Shown here piece after piece: positions 29,956-43,156 of a stretch of DNA of 64,000 nt. Positions within the stretch are counted from its first letter, which is position 1. Every line of letters starts with the position of its first letter. The DNA comes from Luscinia megarhynchos. Its lineage: Eukaryota; Chordata; Aves; Passeriformes; Turdidae. The notes beneath the pieces were generated by a model. That model saw only the letters and a program-made list of their open reading frames with translations. It was not told the DNA's origin and made no database searches. The position numbers were made by a program, and so were the translations under genes. The stretch is from contig JAPFBE010000002.1 of assembly GCA_034336665.1 (NCBI GenBank), forward strand, positions 9,718,146 through 9,782,145, in the 5' to 3' direction.

Positions 29956-31428
29956 GCCTGCATCTATACCACAGGAGATGTACACTTGCAACTCAGTATG
30001 AGAAGCCATCTCAATTTCTCAATTTTCAAGTATTCAGTAGTGCAGTGTTGTCAACAGACTAGAGAGGATTACTGACCATGACTGTGTGACTGAGTTATTG
30101 TACTTAGCTCATGGAGGTAGAAGGTAGCCTTGGACTGGGTGATACTGTGCTTTACACACAAGAATGAAAGGAATTCTTCTGTTGGACTTTCAGGTTCTTT
30201 GCTTGCTTTTCTCAACAATAAACATCACATTTCATTTTTTCATTCTTTTGAGTCAGTTTAGGAACCACTCAACTTTTCTGAGCTTCCTGTTCAGATCTAT
30301 GAAAATAATATTTCCTGCAACTTTAATTAATTATTCTGCTGCAATTGAATTAAATATTTTGGATAAGATCAGCACTGTTAGAAGAGAGAGAATGAGAAAA
30401 AACATTTGCCAGCTCTACTTTCCATGCTGAAGATCAAAGACACCAGATAGCAATAAATCTTTTAACTGAGAGTGGAACTGTATTTCTTATGAGTCTTATT
30501 CTTCCCCAAAACTAAACATTTAAACATTTTTGTTTTAGGCATCAGAGAGATGTTGTTTCTTAAGAATTGAACAGCAGTGAATTTATTTACAAAAAGCCAT
30601 TGCAATGCTGCAGCCAGATGATCTACTGTCCAGAGCACTCACTTTAAAATCCTGACAACATCTCCTGCCTTTAATCTTGTTATAAATGCTAACAAACTGT
30701 TGACAATAGTAACCAAAGTCCTTAAAACATATCTAGTTAAAATGTGCTCAGGCCTGAAAAGAAATATGTGTCAGAATTAAACACTTTTTTTCCCTTTTAT
30801 TTTTTTGCTTTTTTTAAGAATAGGCCACAATGCAGAAGCTGGAAAGCTCAGTGGCAAGCGAAGAATGTTGCTGTTTCTTTTCTACAAGAGAGCCAAAAAT
30901 TCATAACTTAAAGAAGCTTGTATTTTTAGTGCCATACTACTTCAACATGAGTGTATCCTGGTATCATTAGTTCCAAGTTGAAAGGGCTGACTTTTCAGAT
31001 ATTTATCTCTTAATGAGGAAATCTTAGTCACATGCTTTTAAAGTTCTTTCTAGGGGGGAAAGGGAGTAAACTTGTACTTCATTTTTGTTCAGGTTTATAA
31101 TTTACTTGAAAATTTTGATAAAGAAAAGAACTTTTGAAGTATCTGAATTATATGGCTTTGAAACATTTTTTTCTTACAAGCCTGTATCTTTTCAGATGGT
31201 TATCTCTGGTTTTGCTTGCTGTTGCTTAAGGAGAGGTTAGGAGAGAACATGTGATATGATACAGAGGCTTTTAATTTCCTTTTCTCAAATTAAAACAAAC
31301 ATTCAGGTTACCTTATATGTTATGGAACTGGAGAAGAGTGCCCATTACAAATCTGTCTAATATTATTTACACAGTTTATTCATTTACTTAAATCCTAATA
31401 AAACCCAATTTTACTTAATAAATCCTGG

Positions 31429-32002
31429 TGCTGGTTTTGACTAGGGTAGAGTTCATTTTCTTCATAGTGGCTGTTATGGGACTGTGGTTTTGATTTGTTC
31501 TGAGCACAGGGTTGATAATTTAGAGATGTTTTTGTTATTGCTGCACAGGACTTGCACAAAGCCAAGGCCTTTTCTGCTTTCATATTGCCACACTGGCAAG
31601 GAATGTGGGGGTGCTTGGGAGGAGACAGAGAGCCAGGACAGGTGAGGCAAACTGACCAGAGGGATATCCCAGACCACATGACATCATGGTCACTAAATAA
31701 AGTGGAGGGAGGAGGGAGGAAGGAGGAAGGAGGGGACACTTGGAGTGATGTGTTTGCATTCCCAACTTGTTCCATGTGACGGGGCCAGCAGAACACCTGC
31801 CTGCCCATGGGAAGCAGTGAATCAATTCCTTGTTTTGCTTTGCTTGTGTGCATGGTTTCTGCTTTTCCTACTAAACTCTCTTCATTCCAACCCACGAGTT
31901 TTCCAGCTTTTACCCTTCCAAGTCTCTCTGCAGTGCTGCTGCTGGGGGAGTGAGTAAGTGGCAGCGTAAGGCTTGGCTGCTGGCTGGGTCTAAAACAGCC
32001 CA
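31429..32002 (+). mobile_element. Avian ERV LTR, probably solo
   Basis: It begins TGCTGGTTTTGACTAGG and ends near TAAAACAGCCCA. Internal landmarks in order are GCCAAGGCCTTTTC, GGACAGGTGAGGCAAACTG, GGGATATCCCAGACC, CATGACATCATGG, CCTACTAAACTCTC, CAACCCACGAGTTTTCC and a GGGGGAGTGAGTAAG end region. The order matches a widespread avian LTR type. No gag, pol or env sequence is adjacent, so it looks solo. A GGAGGGAGGA-type purine microsatellite lies inside. No clear target duplication is seen. Confidence 0.85.
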
Positions 32003-33069
32003 GTTGGTGAGACAGAAAATGCTCTTTACAGTAAGACCCAGAAGGAACTGATTTCATAGAATACAACTCTTACTGATCAGTGAGGTGGTAGTCATTGGCA
32101 GAAATAGGATCATTTGACAAGGAACAAGGAATGTGTGTTGATTTTTTTTTCTCTTAAAAGAAGCACTGGAATTGGTAGCCTTACTGATAGATTTACTGAT
32201 CTACTCCTGCTGTATCAAATTATTTTCAAATGCAGGCATAGTATCACAAGTTAATGAGAAGAATGTCCTTTTTCTTTTAGGTTTCATTGCATCGGACATG
32301 ACATCAAGAAATTGCAGTAGAAATTCAGCATTACTACTACAAAAAGAAGTTGCTGTTTAACTACATGCAGTTGATAATTTATAGCTGTTTAAATTTTTTA
32401 CTTTTTGTTGCAAGTGGTCTTGTATATCCACATATTAAAATATTTGGATCAGAGGGTAAAACAGCAACAGCACATAGGCATTAAAAAATAAAAACTACAA
32501 AAATCTTCATTAATTGTGCCACTGCATTGCTGACCTCAGTAAGGAATGTTCATTGTTTGAAAAATAATCCCTTTAATGGTAAATTCTGAATTTAAAAAAA
32601 AATGTTCTTCTCAAAATTACTAAATCTGCTGTGAGGAATATGTAGCATTTATTGGACATCCCATGTTGTGTACAAAACACTATATGGTATTTATAGGAAT
32701 AGTTTCAGGAATAACAGAGCAATCTCATCAGAAGTCTTACTCCCTTAACTCTAATACCTCACTATTGAAAGACATGGCTCATGATTCACTCACTTGTACA
32801 TAGAAAAGGTCGAAGAGGATAAAAACACTGTCATGAAATTCTTAATGTCTGTTCTGTTGCATTGTACTTCCCAAAAAAATGTAGGTTTTTTAATTACAAG
32901 TGCTGATGGCTGAGGTGATTATAAAAACCATGATGCAGAAACAAGGCAGAAACCTAGCAGGGATAACTCCTCAGTAAATAATAAATACTACTAGAAAAGG
33001 TTCTTAATCTAAACTGCCTTTATTCATAATGCTTTTCCAAAAGCTTCCTGATTTTTCCCTCTTGAGATC

Positions 33070-33215
33070 TAAGATCACATAATAAAATCATTGAATAATC
33101 ATTTTAAGAATAATTTAAATTATTACAAAATTATTTTAATAATTTAATTTAAGCAATTTGATAGTTGTTTAAAATAATTAATATAAGGTGTAAATTGAGT
33201 ATTATTTAAATTTGC
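33070..33215. other. AT-rich island with repeated TAATTTAA/ATTATT words
   Basis: About 145 bp of very high AT content, near 90% in 33121-33180, built from ATTATT, AATAATTTAA and TTAAATTATT words. It could be low-complexity DNA, a matrix-attachment type element or a homeodomain-site cluster. Nothing decides between these. Confidence 0.4.
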
Positions 33216-34359
33216 AATATCCTACATTAAAGCACATAAACTACTAAGTGTGGAAAGCTAATTATATTATGCTTTTTGGGACTGAGGTAATTTTATTTAG
33301 CTAGATATTTTCTGCACTGTGCTTTCTCAGACCTCTGCTAAATGTTCTTGTGAAGAAAATAGCTCTGTAACTCTACTTTACTCAAAGCACAGATTTTGCC
33401 AAGATTTACTGTCATCAGTCATACACTCAAGCATCTGCAGTAGCAACAGAGAAAGGAAGAGATATATAATTAATTTTCTTGGAATTAATTCTACACTGTT
33501 ATTTCTCACTTCTTTCATAGTATCTCTAATTCCTCTGGGTCTGATTACTAGAACAGACTGTTTTCATTAGCTCTTCTTGAGAAAAACCCTTATGGAGCAG
33601 AGTGGTGGTATCAGGAGTTTGCTGCACTGGTTGTGGATACAGCAGTGCAGCAACTGGGGAGCCTGCCCAAGGCCAGAGCAAACTGAATTTCTCCTGCAAA
33701 TACAATGGTAAGTGAAGTAAAAAACACCCTCAATTTCTTCCTCCTTGGAAGCATTTGAGGCCATAACACCTATGATATGTAATCCCAAATTTGTTTCTAC
33801 TGTATCTTAAAATACAAGAAGCTGTCACACAGAAAATTGAAGAGACAATAAGGAGTTTGAACTTTGTGCTAGAAAGGGATGAAAACTAGGAGCTTTTGAA
33901 CGTGGGAGATGAGTCTTGACATTTAGAAAATGTTCTCAAATGGGGACCATTTCCTAGAGATGAAACAGCTTTGCTTTGTGCTGTCTTTTGAGGCAATTGG
34001 GTCTTATTCTGAGGCTGAAAATAAAACCTTTAGGGTTTTAATCCCCAGAAAGGCTGAAAAATCTCAGCAGCTCCATTTGTTAGGTTTCTCTTCCAGCACA
34101 CACCTACAGGTGGTCACTGGCAAAGGACCAGCCAGAAGAAGGGGGCTTCCAGCTGCTCCAGGTTTGTCCATGAGCACTTCAGATGCCCAAAAAGCCCCTT
34201 AGAGCAGTCTGTGCCCTGTCTGGGAAGGCCCCTTATAAAGCCTGTAGGGATAAAACCTGTAGGACTATGTGGAGATTCAGGGGGAAAAAAGGCCTGAAAA
34301 AGATTCTGGAAATCATCAAAGCTTTCACACTCCTCCCAAGGGAGATAAGCCATATCCAT

Positions 34360-34570
34360 GTGTTTGGTAAACATTTGCATAGACTGCTTCTGACTATTTG
34401 CCAGATTATTTCTGGTGGATATTCTACAACTTCCCGGGGCAATACATTCCAATACTCCACTAGCCTTATCTTTAGAAAGATTTTTTTATGTCCAACCCAA
34501 ATTTTCCTTGCCTCTGTTCTTGTGAAGGAAAATAACCTGTTTGCCACAACCTGTCTGAAACAAAATGCTT
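34360..34570 (-). mobile_element. Old CR1-like fragment, antisense
   Basis: The stretch CTTCCCGGGGCAATACATTC, then CAATACTCCACTAGCC, AGAAAGATTTTTTTATGTCC and ATTTTCCTTGC follows the order of the reverse complement of an older CR1 subfamily tail. Divergence is high and edges are uncertain. Confidence 0.5.
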
Positions 34571-37500
34571 GTTGACTTTTCCTTCCCGTGTCACGTTGCT
34601 ACTCAAAAATAGTGGTGGATGACTCATTCAGGGTGGATTTTTTTTCCCAAACAATCAAAATAAAATGATTGGTATAAAAATTCTTATTTCTTTCCTTTGC
34701 TCCTCTTCAAAAGAATCACTGCCCGCCATCCCAATGTTTCAGTACATTCCCAATCCTTCACAAGCTGCCAAAATAACACCAAGTCCCAACATTGCTTCAG
34801 CTGTTTTAATTCCTGTGATGAACAACCTACCTTGAACAGATCTGAAGGCAATATTCTACTTGTCTCACATTTTTTCACTGAGTGATACCTATCAACTTCT
34901 AGAAGTTTGGAATTAATTACTTCTAGTAATTTGGGAATTGGAGCTAAATAATCCTTATGGTTCTTTTCAGCCCAAATCGTTCTGTGATAATGTCAAGATG
35001 AAATAATCTGCCACTTCCTGTGAGAGCATTTCTGCTTCGCTGTAGCACTTCAGCCTTTCTATGTCCCTGATTTGTTATTAAATAGATAATATTGATCAAT
35101 TGAATGTGATAATGCTAACTTCAAATCTATATGAATTAAACTTTCAGTACTCTTACCTTAATTTTAGGCCTTGCATTTACACATTCCTGGACAAAGAACT
35201 GATCAGATGTTGGAAACAACCCTAGACTTGGCACAAAATGGTACCTGGCAAAACTTCTGGTCAACTCAATTTAGGCTGATGGCTTTAATGCACACGAGCA
35301 CATTGACATGTGACCATTTGCTCTTCTTCTACGAGCACTAACAAGAGCATTTAGTAATGGGGAGTCAGAAAGAAAAAGGAAAATTGGAGTTTTTTCTAAA
35401 TCTAAGTAGAACTAGGGATACCTTGCCAATGTGTCAGTGCTGTAGTGACTTAGTAGCAATACTAGAATTGCACTACTAATACAAAAACCTTTTTGTCACA
35501 ATAATAAACAGGATAAAAATAACAAACATTAACTTCACTAGCCAGAAAATCCATGTGCCTGAGTGCTCTGTTCTCTTACCTGCACTGCACCTGGAAGCAT
35601 GCCCTTGGTGCATTCTGGAAATAAGGAGTTTGCTTTGTTTGCAGCTTTTGCATTTTTAGGAGCAAGATGGAGCCTTTAGACCTTTTGTAAAAATAGTATC
35701 TTCAAAATCTCACACTGTTTTTTAACACATCATGTTTTTCTCTTAGGTAAGCAGAAGCTACATGTGCCTCACAGGGATACATGACTGATAACATGCCCCT
35801 TAGAGAAAAATTCAGGGAATGCAAGAGGAAGGTTAAGGAATGCAAAATCCCTGCAAGTGTACTAGTTCTAGACATGTGGTCTGCTTTCATCTGTTGGGTT
35901 TTTCTGTTTATTTATTAACTTGCTTTACTTCCATCGTTGCATAGGTCCTTCAAGCTGTATTCTGAGTGGCTTTTATGCTATTGTATGGTATGATAATTTA
36001 TTTTTTCCCCATTTTGGTTTCCTAGCATAACAATCTCCCATGTCCTTTACAAAGAAGAGGACTTCAGCCTAGTGTACCACGAGGCTGGTGAAGCAGAGAC
36101 AACTACCTGGTTATGTGTCCTGGTTTTCTTATTGACTGATGTGAGGAACAGTTCATCCCCACAAATACAAGAAGCACAGAGGCAGGGTGGGGAATCCCTG
36201 TAGCCCAGTAAGAGGAAGGAAGCCCTTGTCCCAAAGCTGCCCCAGGAAAGCCATCAGCCTTGCTGTCCAGCTGTGAGTCCCTGCTGATGGTCCTGCTGCT
36301 GGAGAGGTTCTCTGCATCTGGCCTCTGGCTGGACTTGCCACAGCACATTCAGCTGAGGACCCAAAGGTGGGGAAAGGGAGGAAGGGAAAGAACAAGCACA
36401 GGAAAAGAGAGGGGAAAGGAGATAAAAGGGGCTGCTCGTGTGCAAACAGGTGGCTACTATTACACTTATACTTTAGTCATTACATCAAGGTTTCACCCTC
36501 TGCTGCACTTGCACATTCTGTTCTGTTCCATCATGAAACTCCATTTCTCACTGCTATAAATACACCTTCATTTAAAGACAGCTTTTTCTTTAGGAATCAC
36601 AGAAGAATTTAGAGCACCACTTAGGATTATGTTTCACTATTTTTCCTATGTCTTCAAATCTAGGAGGTACAGAACAGCAAAAACACACCAGACAGCTTTC
36701 AGACCCGGTAAGTGGTTTTAAAGATAAAATGTTGGTTCTGTTTTTGAAAATGCTCAGGCACGTCTAAATGTACAAGATGTAAGTACAGCTTGATAAAGCA
36801 CACTTAATAACATATCCCCCTTCCCCAGGTTTCATTAATGTATCTTCCATATGTGCTGCCTACTGAATTAAACTATAACAAATAGTGTATGTAAGGTATA
36901 CAGATACGCATAAAGGACATAATTTAATTTGTGACATCAGTAAATTATTTCTTGATTTTCCTTTTTGGCACTAGTAAGAACACTTTTAAACCAAGCTACT
37001 CTCTAATTTTGTCCTTTTAAGATGCTATGTGATAGGCTTCATTATATTTTTGAGAGGCTTATTCTCAGGCTTTCCATGAGAAGAGCGTGGCCACACAGAA
37101 GGGTGAGGGGCTGGGATGTCAATACCCACATCTGCCTCTGTTCCACTGGAGGAGCTGAGCTTTGGAGGATGGAATCCACCAGCACAGCTATGTAGGAAGA
37201 AGTGTCTGAAGCATGCTGAAGCATGAAGTGTGTGCAGTGCTTCCAAGCAGTCAATTTCAATTTTAATTTTATGTTTATTTATACAGCTCTTGCTCTCACT
37301 ACCCCAATGCCTTGTCCCCGTGCACAGCTCCCTCTCTCCATCCTTTTCAGACACATTGCTTCTCATTTCCTAGCAAGACATCAGAGCTCTCTAAATAATT
37401 TCCTTTGCTCTTAATATGTAAATTATGCATATTTCTATGTACTTTTATTACAGCTAAGGCATGTTTCAATATTTTTATTAAAGCATTTTGAGAAGTATTC

Positions 37501-40500
37501 AGGATTAATGCACACTACCAAAGTTCTACTCTAATTCGCTCATGTCACTCAAGCATAGGTACAAATGGGAATAGGTACTGATCTGTAATTAATGTAATTA
37601 TAATGTCATCTTGACAGAACTTGATAGCTGATTTATGGAATAGCAAGAATAAAACAATTTCATTGTAGCTAAACTGATTAGTTTTAGCAAGTTTAACTAA
37701 GATTGATTTAAATAGTATGACACAAACTGGTTGCAAAAAATGGAATTTTATGCCTTCCCCTTCCTTTTTTATTTAATCTGCCAGTCTACATTGATTTTTT
37801 TTTTCTATTTGAAAGTAGAAGCAACTGCACAATTGTCAATTAGCAGCATAAATTATTTCATTCCGCCCACATCCCTTTCTGCAAACCTTGCAGACTGTGT
37901 TCATATGGAAATAAATGTATAGCAGTGAATGAATTATATACAGTCCTTCAAAGATTAATAATTGAGAGAGACTTATAGCTGCTAAAACATGGAATAAAAT
38001 GAACAAGTCTCTTTGAGTTCTTTGAAATATCTCACTGTAGGTGCAGGTTATGATGCAATTTTTAACACAAATCCATACTACAGAAAAACATAAAAATAAC
38101 CTTTGGAAAACATTCCAGCAGCAATTTGGTCCTTAAACACCATATGGAGAAGTAACTAATCCTATACACAACTAGGTGATTCAGTGGGATAATCCACAGA
38201 AGAATTTCCATATGGCATTCTCAGTGTTCTTCAACACATCCTTTTCTATCTCCAGCCCATGCTTATGAAATGCTGGCAGATGCACTGCTGCTACAGAAGC
38301 CTGAGTTGAAAAGCAAAATGAATATCCATTTTATCTGTATCCAAAGACACAGATGACACATGGATGTGTCATCACCAGCTAAATACTGTTATTTGTCCTC
38401 TTGGATGGTGAGCCAAGGCCAGCAAGAAGATTGGATTTCAACTGGCATAAGCACAGCCCATCTCTGCTACGGTGCAGGTGTGCCAGGCTTGAGTTTAGAT
38501 TCAGATTTAGATCATTAGGATGGCTGAAGGACTGGACTGAACATGATTCCATTTGAAACACTCTTTTCCCACATTCCCAAACTCCAGGATCTGCCAGTGT
38601 AATTTCCCTAATTTCCAATTTATCAAACTGAAAATCAACCTTTTTTTTCTTCTACCAATCCCTCAATGTTTGAAATTATCTGTCCAATTAGAGAGTCTTT
38701 CACATGAAGATACTCCAGAGACTTTCTAGCAACCCTGTCCCTCATGCAGTGGTCTTGAAGGCAGCAAATGGACACAGATCTATTAATACATATTTCCATT
38801 ATAAAGAGTACCCAGCACAGAGACTGCAGAGCATACAAAGCACCTTAGAGAGCAAGAAGCATCTGGCCAAATAGCAGATATGTATCTTAGTGATTTCTTT
38901 GGCCATTATTTTTAGCATCACTTTCTTTAGCATGGAAGGACATAGTAATTACACTTCACCAATGAAGCTCTTCTCTGTCCAAGAGAATGAATGTTCTTGA
39001 TGCTCCCATCCGTGCACAACCTGGTTTTAAATTATCCACTTCACAAGTTGTGTCACCAAGAAGTGTATTTTACTTCACTCAGCATTCTCATTTGGAAAGA
39101 ACCAGACGCAGCTCTAACCCTGTGGCTGATTTCAGGAGTGTAAAATTTAGAGTGATGGGTAACTTTAGTTTCAGGTGGTTTGCTCTGCTGAGAAAAGTTA
39201 TTCCATGTGGAGCAGAGCCAGATTTCTTATAGTACCTTTATGAACATCAAAACTGTCTCTGAGCAAACATGAGATCCATTTTAAGTTCTTTTCTAAGACA
39301 ATAGAATACTTTCTTTACTTATGGTCACTGATGATGACAAAATCTTCTTCATTACCTTCACAGCAAATCTTAATTATATTGTCTTCAATTATTTAATCAC
39401 TTTCAGTTGGCTATCCTTCCATACTTGGCGTGTGCAACATTAATTATTTGCCTATGGCAAGATTTTATGAACTCTAATACGCACCACATGTTCAACTTGC
39501 TCAAAATTAATTGCAGACATTGTATTTGGCATTAATGTACATCTTTAATTGGCTTTAATTTCACATCTGTGCTGCTTTATATACAGAATTCTTTATCAGC
39601 ATAAATGCACACTACTTCTCATGTGTGTTACAGCAGCCACCAAACCCACTTTTTGTATTAACATTTTTCCTTTCAATATAAATCTAGTTTTCTGGGTTAA
39701 AAAAGAGAAAAAAAGAAGAAGTAATTTGAAAATAGTCTTTCTTATTCATAAGTATTTGGAAAGTCAGGTAGAAAATTCCGGCTGAGATCTAACAGAGAAA
39801 ATATAAAGTCACTAAGCTTTGCTTGAACAAGGTGGTTTGCTATTTAAGAAAAAAAATCTCTTTAAAAGAGGCTTTGTTGTGGAAATCCATGCTTAGCCCA
39901 AAGAAACAGGCAACAGCCTCACTTACGAGCTAGCAGCTTGTTAGGGACAGCCCCAGGACTGGTCCCACAGTTCCCCACAGTTTGCCTGGAGACATCTGAA
40001 GCAGCTGTAAAGCCCTGCCTTGCTTCCAACCTGGAGATGCAACTGAGCAAGCCCCAGCACAGGAAACGGATTCAGCTCACGCTAGGAATCTGGCACTGGC
40101 TTATCATGCAGGTATCTAGTTGCTGATACACAGATTAGGCAAATTAATGCTAATTAGAGTAAGTTCACAAATGGTGTAAGCACCTTTCCAATTGCAAGGT
40201 GCAGACACCCTGAGAATTACAGCAAAGAAATGCTGCACATCTCAAATAGGATACAATGTGTAGTATTCAAATATAGGACACTTTTTTTGGTCCACAAAGT
40301 ACTCTGCTGAAACACACAGAGATTTGCCACATTGACAATTTGGACTTAAGAAAACGTGGCATCATTTTACTTTCTGACAAGATTCTGGTCTCTCTCAGTA
40401 GAATGTGGGTTTGGATCAGTAACTCAGACAATGGCTGTATCAGAATCTTCACCTGTTACTGAGGGAGACTTCAACATCTACTATGGAGTAATTCAGCAAT

Positions 40501-41353
40501 TTTTAGGATAAGAAGGCAGGATCAAATGCTACACAGTACAAAATATAATGAACTAATCACTCAAGGTAATACAAAAAGTGTAGCTGGATGAGTAGACATT
40601 ATTATATTCTAGGCAACAAGAAATACAACACATAAAATAAAGTATTCCTTTTCCCTTAGCCGTTGACAGGAGCCACCAAAAACACCATAACACTTGAAGA
40701 ACGGTTTCTGTCTTACCACCAGACTTTAAAATTATGCTGCCTGCATATTTGGAGCAAACTGCTTTACACTGAGGCATTTAATTACTTCAAGTCCCAGAAT
40801 TCCACTTCTCATTCTGAAGTACTAGGTAGGAATCTATTTCAAATGGATGCTGCTTTGAAAAGGCGGATGCACATGGTTTAACTGGAAAACAGTAGCCTGC
40901 AGATTCAGTACCCAAATTCCCCAGGACAAAAGTCTTTGTTTTCTTGAACAACTATTTTAAACTTCATACCACCCTTGCAGAAAGCCAAATTTTAGAAGCT
41001 TATATTATTTCAAAGTTCAGTTTGCTGCTTTAAAGTGAAGGAAACACTTTCAGTGGTCTGAAATATTTCATCTAGAACTGAAGAGGTGACTTAGAGTGAC
41101 AATGAATTGTCAGACCTAACTGCATCTTTCCCCTGCATTTTGTCTTGGGGGCAAATTACTGCTGCTGATGACTTGGCACATAAGTGGCACTCGGGGGAAC
41201 AGGGATGCACAGCAGTTCACCCTCATCCAAAATCAAGCCAGATTAAACCATTTCGCATATCTGGAGGAAATGCATCTAAACTGTTCAGGCCCCCGGTATT
41301 TTCAGAGAAACTAAACCAGCCCACAAATTCAGCCAGTTTTCCTTTGGGATCTG

Positions 41354-41367
41354 CTGCCACCTCGTGG
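41354..41367 (-). promoter_or_regulatory. CTCF-type motif
   Basis: CTGCCACCTCGTGG on the + strand is CCACGAGGTGGCAG on the - strand, a perfect fit to the vertebrate CTCF core CCACNAGGTGGCAG. It lies 2.1 kb upstream of the RECK start codon, between the two genes. Binding is inferred. Confidence 0.6.
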
Positions 41368-42029
41368 GCTCGCCGTCAATTTTGAGTCCCAAAATAGAAA
41401 ATTAGCAGAAGCTGGCCTTGGATACCAGCACCATTCCTGTCCTCGTGTGAAAAGATTTTTGTGCAATCAGGTTACAGTTGTGACTTTTAACTTTCTCGAA
41501 TTCACAGTTATAGCAACAGACGACTTCAAATTAAAATACAACTAAATATACTGGGTTTTGGGGGTTGTTTTTGTCTTTGGTAGACAAAGAAGTAATACAC
41601 TTTAATCTCTTTATACTAGTGTAGAGAGAGAGAAAACTTTTTCGACTTCTTGGAGTGTTCTGCTGTATTGCATTGGCTTGTTTTTTGATTTGCTTTTTGG
41701 ACCATTTATAACTTGATATTCGGAATTAAAGGCTTTGTACAGATTCTCCAGGCTATACAAGACCATAGAGTCATTAACAGCATTGTAGCTTGTCTTTGGA
41801 GAAGGAGGTCACTGGGTATTAGATTGGAAAAAGGAAAAGCAGTTTGTGGGATATTTGAATTAAAGTTAATATTTTAAAATTAAAAATTTTCCTGTTTTAC
41901 TATTGCCAGAAAATCTGATAGTGGTGCTCATCCAAAAGCCTGGAGTTGTCAGAAGCTGATCCTTTCATCTTGGAATGACCAAGGCCAGACAGTCTCATGA
42001 GCAGTACGAAATGAGGTGTAACTTAATCA

Positions 42030-42268
42030 GGCAGCAACTGACAGAACAAGAGGACACAGTCTCAAGCTGTGCCAGGGGAGATACAGTTTGGATATTAGGA
42101 AAAAGTTTTTCACTGAAAGAGTGATAAAGTACTGGAATGGTCTGCCTGGGGAGGTGTTTAAAAAAAGACTGGATGTGGCACTTGGTGCCATGGTTTAGTT
42201 GAGGTGTTAGGGCATGAGTTGGACTCGATGATCTTGAAGGTCTCTTCCAACCTAGTCATTCTGTGAAT
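42030..42268 (+). mobile_element. CR1 LINE 3' fragment
   Basis: It contains AGTCTCAAGCTGTGCCAGGG, TTTGGATATTAGGAAAAAG, ACTGGAATGGTCTGCCTGGG, ATGGTTTAGTTGAGGTGTTAG, TTGGACTCGATGATCTTGAAGG and an ending CATTCTGTG. It is a clear CR1 tail in the RECK orientation. Confidence 0.93.
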
Positions 42269-42521
42269 TAAGTTCATTTTAACTTCGTTGGATAGCTTAC
42301 ATTTCAGTTCCCTTTAATTATTACAAAAAAAAATAAAAAATAAAAAAACACAAAAAACCCCAACGTGAGGGGCGTAGCTTAATCTCTACATGGAAAAGAA
42401 ACTGCAGTGGTGGCCCTACTGTACAGTTTCTTCAGTGAGGCCACTTCTCCCTCGCAGCCACTGGATCACAAAGTAATTACGAGCAGAAAACATTGCTATA
42501 AAGTTGCCTTACCGTCGTAGA
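42269..42521. other. Spacer between converging CR1 copies
   Basis: 253 bp of unique-looking sequence with an A-rich stretch near 42325-42360. No gene or motif is recognised. Confidence 0.6.
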
Positions 42522-42838
42522 GACCACAGAATGGTTTGTGTGGGAAAGGAAGGAGCTTGAAGACTATTTCCAAACCCGCTGCCACAGGCACGGACACCTT
42601 TCACTAGGAGCCCCAGCCAACCCGGCCTTGAGCACTGCCAGGGACGGGGCACCCACAGCTTCTCTGGGCAAACCTCACCACCCTCCGAGCAAAGAATTTC
42701 TTCCCAATACCTAATCTAAATACCTCCTCTCTCAGTTTAAAACTATTCTCCCTTGTCCTGTCTATTGGCCTCTGGATAAGAAGTCACTCTCCCTCCCCCT
42801 CAGAAGCCTCCTTTAAGTACTGTAAGGCTGCAACCAAC
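42522..42838 (-). mobile_element. CR1 LINE 3' fragment, antisense
   Basis: Reverse-complement CR1: CACAGAATGGTTTGTGTGGG, CACGGACACCTTTCACTAGG, CCTTGAGCACTGCCAGGGACG, TTCTCTGGGCAAACC, AAGAATTTCTTCCCAATACC and ATTCTCCCTTGTCCTG. It ends about 600 bp before the RECK start codon, at the edge of the CpG island. Confidence 0.92.
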
Positions 42839-43014
42839 GCTCCAAAAGTGATGCCTAGAATTATGTTAATAATTCAAATACTACATATAAATAGAAATAA
42901 GCTAATTCAACCGAGTCTGCGCCTCCTTCTCCTCTTAGTCGTCTTTTCAGACCGAGCCCAAATCCTCCCTGCGGGCATGGTCCTGCCGCTCCATGGAGCG
43001 GGGGGCAAGGAAGC

Positions 43015-43044
43015 AGCACAGCACAGCACAGCACAGCACAGCAC
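43015..43044 (+). repeat. (AGCAC)6 microsatellite
   Basis: Six perfect AGCAC pentamers, directly followed by the purine tract and then the RECK promoter minisatellite. Confidence 0.95.
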
Positions 43045-43049
43045 GGGTT

Positions 43050-43109
43050 GGGAAGAGGAGGAAGAGGAGGAAGAGGAGGAAGAGGAGGAAGAGGAGGAAG
43101 AGGAGGAAG
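43050..43109 (+). repeat. Homopurine minisatellite (GAAGAGGAG)6
   Basis: Sixty uninterrupted purines made of six perfect 9-bp units (43052-43105) plus a partial one. Such polypurine tracts can adopt unusual structure. It lies about 50 bp before the GC/CCAAT array. Confidence 0.95.
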
Positions 43110-43156
43110 CGGAGGGCCCAGCTCGGCTCCCGCTGGAATGTCCGCGGCGTCCTGGC

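Larger units (their letters stand above)
20971..42029. other. TGFBR1-RECK intergenic region
   Basis: About 22 kb to the RECK promoter, with no gene I can support. The open frames here are short, lack splice context and resemble no family I know. Recognisable contents are CR1 fragments at 23550, 29605 and 34360, an LTR at 31429, an AT-rich block at 33070 and a CTCF-type motif at 41354. From about 35000 to 41000 I see no identifiable repeat, so this stretch is where conserved non-coding elements could be sought. A run of 13 consecutive C bases lies near 27666. Confidence 0.75.

Noticed and set aside
31395..32066. 223-codon open frame on the - strand
   Set aside because: It lies over the LTR at 31429-32002 and resembles no known protein; a chance frame in repeat DNA.
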